A stretch of 50,295 nt of DNA from contig LIQL01000105.1 of the NCBI GenBank assembly GCA_001418405.1, positions 1 to 50,295 on the forward strand, read 5' to 3'. The stretch comes from Streptomyces diastatochromogenes. GTDB lineage: Bacteria; Actinomycetota; Actinomycetes; Streptomycetales; Streptomycetaceae. The notes beneath the pieces are model-generated. The model was not told the DNA's origin. It did not search any database and worked only from the letters and a program-made list of their open reading frames with translations. This document shows, piece by piece, positions 49,720 to 50,295 of the stretch; position 1 is the stretch's first letter, and each line of letters begins with the position of its first letter. Both the position numbers and the translations under genes were made by a program.

Positions 49720-50295
49720 ATGCCCATTTTGGAGCTGTGTGCCGGGTACGGGGGGCTGGGGCTCGCCGTGGAGGCACTGACCGGGGAGCGCGTGCGCTAC
49801 GTCGCGGAGAACGATCCGCACGCCTCCCAGATCCTGGCGGCCCGGTACCCGGACGCCCCCAACCTGGGGGACGTTCAGGCCATCGACTGGGCCGCACTCA
49901 TCGGAGAAATCAACATCATCACGGCGGGCTTCCCGTGCCAGGGGATCAGCAACGCCGGACGAAGAGGGGGGCTGAGCGATGCAAGGTCAGCAATCTGGTT
50001 CAACGTCCTTGACGCCGTTCGCGTCCTTCGACCCGAAGTCGTCTTCCTGGAAAACGTTGCCGCGATCCGGACGCGCGGGCTCGCGGAAGTCCTCGCGGGG
50101 TTGGCCGAGAGCGGGTATGACGCTAAATGGATCAGCCTTCGAGCTTCCGAAGTCGGAGCACCCCACCACCGAGATAGATGGTTCTGCGTCGCCGTTCCTG
50201 CGGACGCCAACGGCGAATCTCGGTTCGAATGGCGGAGCCCAACACCCCCTGAAACGGCTGAAGAAGATCGAATCTGCGGGGGGGGGGGGGGGGGG
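49720..50295 (+). CDS. DNA (cytosine-5) methyltransferase, 3' truncated by window end
   Basis: Motif I is LCAGYGGLGLAVE, motif IV GFPCQGISNAG with catalytic Cys73, motif VI ENV (111-113) and motif VIII HHRDRWF (149-155). The gene then enters a poly-G tract at codon 187 and the window ends, so the target recognition domain and motifs IX-X are missing. Codon use from about 49900 on is unlike the neighbours (AAA, AGA, ACA, TCT, several CGA). ATG 49720 lies behind AAGGGGGGTGGG. It is expected to protect phage DNA from restriction. No restriction endonuclease is visible. Confidence 0.92.
   Translation, partial: MPILELCAGYGGLGLAVEALTGERVRYVAENDPHASQILAARYPDAPNLGDVQAIDWAALIGEINIITAGFPCQGISNAGRRGGLSDARSAIWFNVLDAVRVLRPEVVFLENVAAIRTRGLAEVLAGLAESGYDAKWISLRASEVGAPHHRDRWFCVAVPADANGESRFEWRSPTPPETAEEDRICGGGGGG
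50278..50295 (+). repeat. Poly-G tract of at least 18 G at the window end
   Basis: Uninterrupted G from 50278 to the last base, inside the methyltransferase frame. Length beyond the window is unknown. It could be a hypermutable phase-variation tract or an assembly/sequencing artefact. Confidence 0.9.

Larger units (their letters stand above)
21560..50295 (+). mobile_element. Prophage (siphovirus type), left part, inserted in nth
   Basis: From the attL junction to the window end there are phage genes only, in the order integrase, HNH, terminases, portal, protease, capsid, tail, lysis, nucleotide and DNA metabolism, methyltransferase. All protein genes are on the plus strand. Start codons include many GTG/TTG and genes overlap tightly. 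At least 28.7 kb is present. The right end is missing because the sequence stops in a poly-G run. Confidence 0.93.

Noticed and set aside
1..50295. CRISPR array, rRNA or insertion sequence
   Set aside because: No regular direct repeats with spacers, no rRNA sequence and no transposase; repeats found are iterons, palindromes and dispersed elements.

Overview
The window is high-GC actinobacterial DNA, almost certainly from a Streptomyces chromosome. The encoded WhiB-like protein at 13466-13810 reads like Streptomyces WblA. Its neighbours (class A PBP, two ArsA-like ATPases, DUF4177, RidA, Nudix, MBL hydrolase, Crp, endonuclease III) follow the order I remember for the wblA-crp-nth region of S. 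coelicolor. That recollection was not checked against a database.

Region 1 (1-21560) is host chromosome. In order it holds: the 3' end of a SAM methyltransferase, a duplicated-domain lipoprotein, an M3 oligopeptidase, a very large HTH/nSTAND-NTPase/WD40 protein, a tRNA-Pro(CGG), a metallophosphoesterase, a YqeY-like protein, a bifunctional PBP, wblA, paired ArsA-like ATPases, a DUF4177-RidA operon, a Nudix-MBL operon, a nucleotidyltransferase, crp, and the start of nth.

Region 2 (about 21560-50295) is a prophage inserted inside nth. All its recognised protein genes read rightwards. It starts with a phiC31-type large serine integrase next to the left attachment junction. Then come an HNH endonuclease, the terminases, portal, protease and HK97-type capsid, connectors, tail tube, chaperones, tape measure, tail tip and a collagen-like tail fibre. 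Next are lysis genes, a dNMP kinase, a PD-(D/E)XK nuclease, a gp3-like candidate directionality factor, small proteins, a resolvase-like nuclease and a primase-helicase. Last is a 5-methylcytosine methyltransferase that runs into a terminal tract of at least 18 G, where the window stops. The virion would be a siphovirus. The right half of the prophage, attR and the 3' half of nth are not present, and no repressor gene is recognisable here.

The most unusual content is non-coding and phage-specific. (a) A 27-nt element (GGCAAT, then C-Y-A-G, then GGTG or AGTG at fixed spacing) occurs eight times between genes. Six copies lie directly upstream of int, endolysin, dNMP kinase, nuclease, RDF-like and primase genes. 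(b) Two loci carry head-to-head arrays of 8-bp iterons (GTGACGAA-like) about 60-65 bp apart. (c) Six copies of a 24-bp palindrome-like sequence (core CGACTCACGTGAGTCG) sit between genes. (d) There is a 100-nt tRNA-like element with no normal anticodon arm. (e) The poly-G tract lies inside the methyltransferase gene, between motif VIII and the expected target-recognition region, which suggests either phase variation or an assembly artefact. Together (a) to (c) look like an undescribed phage regulatory network.
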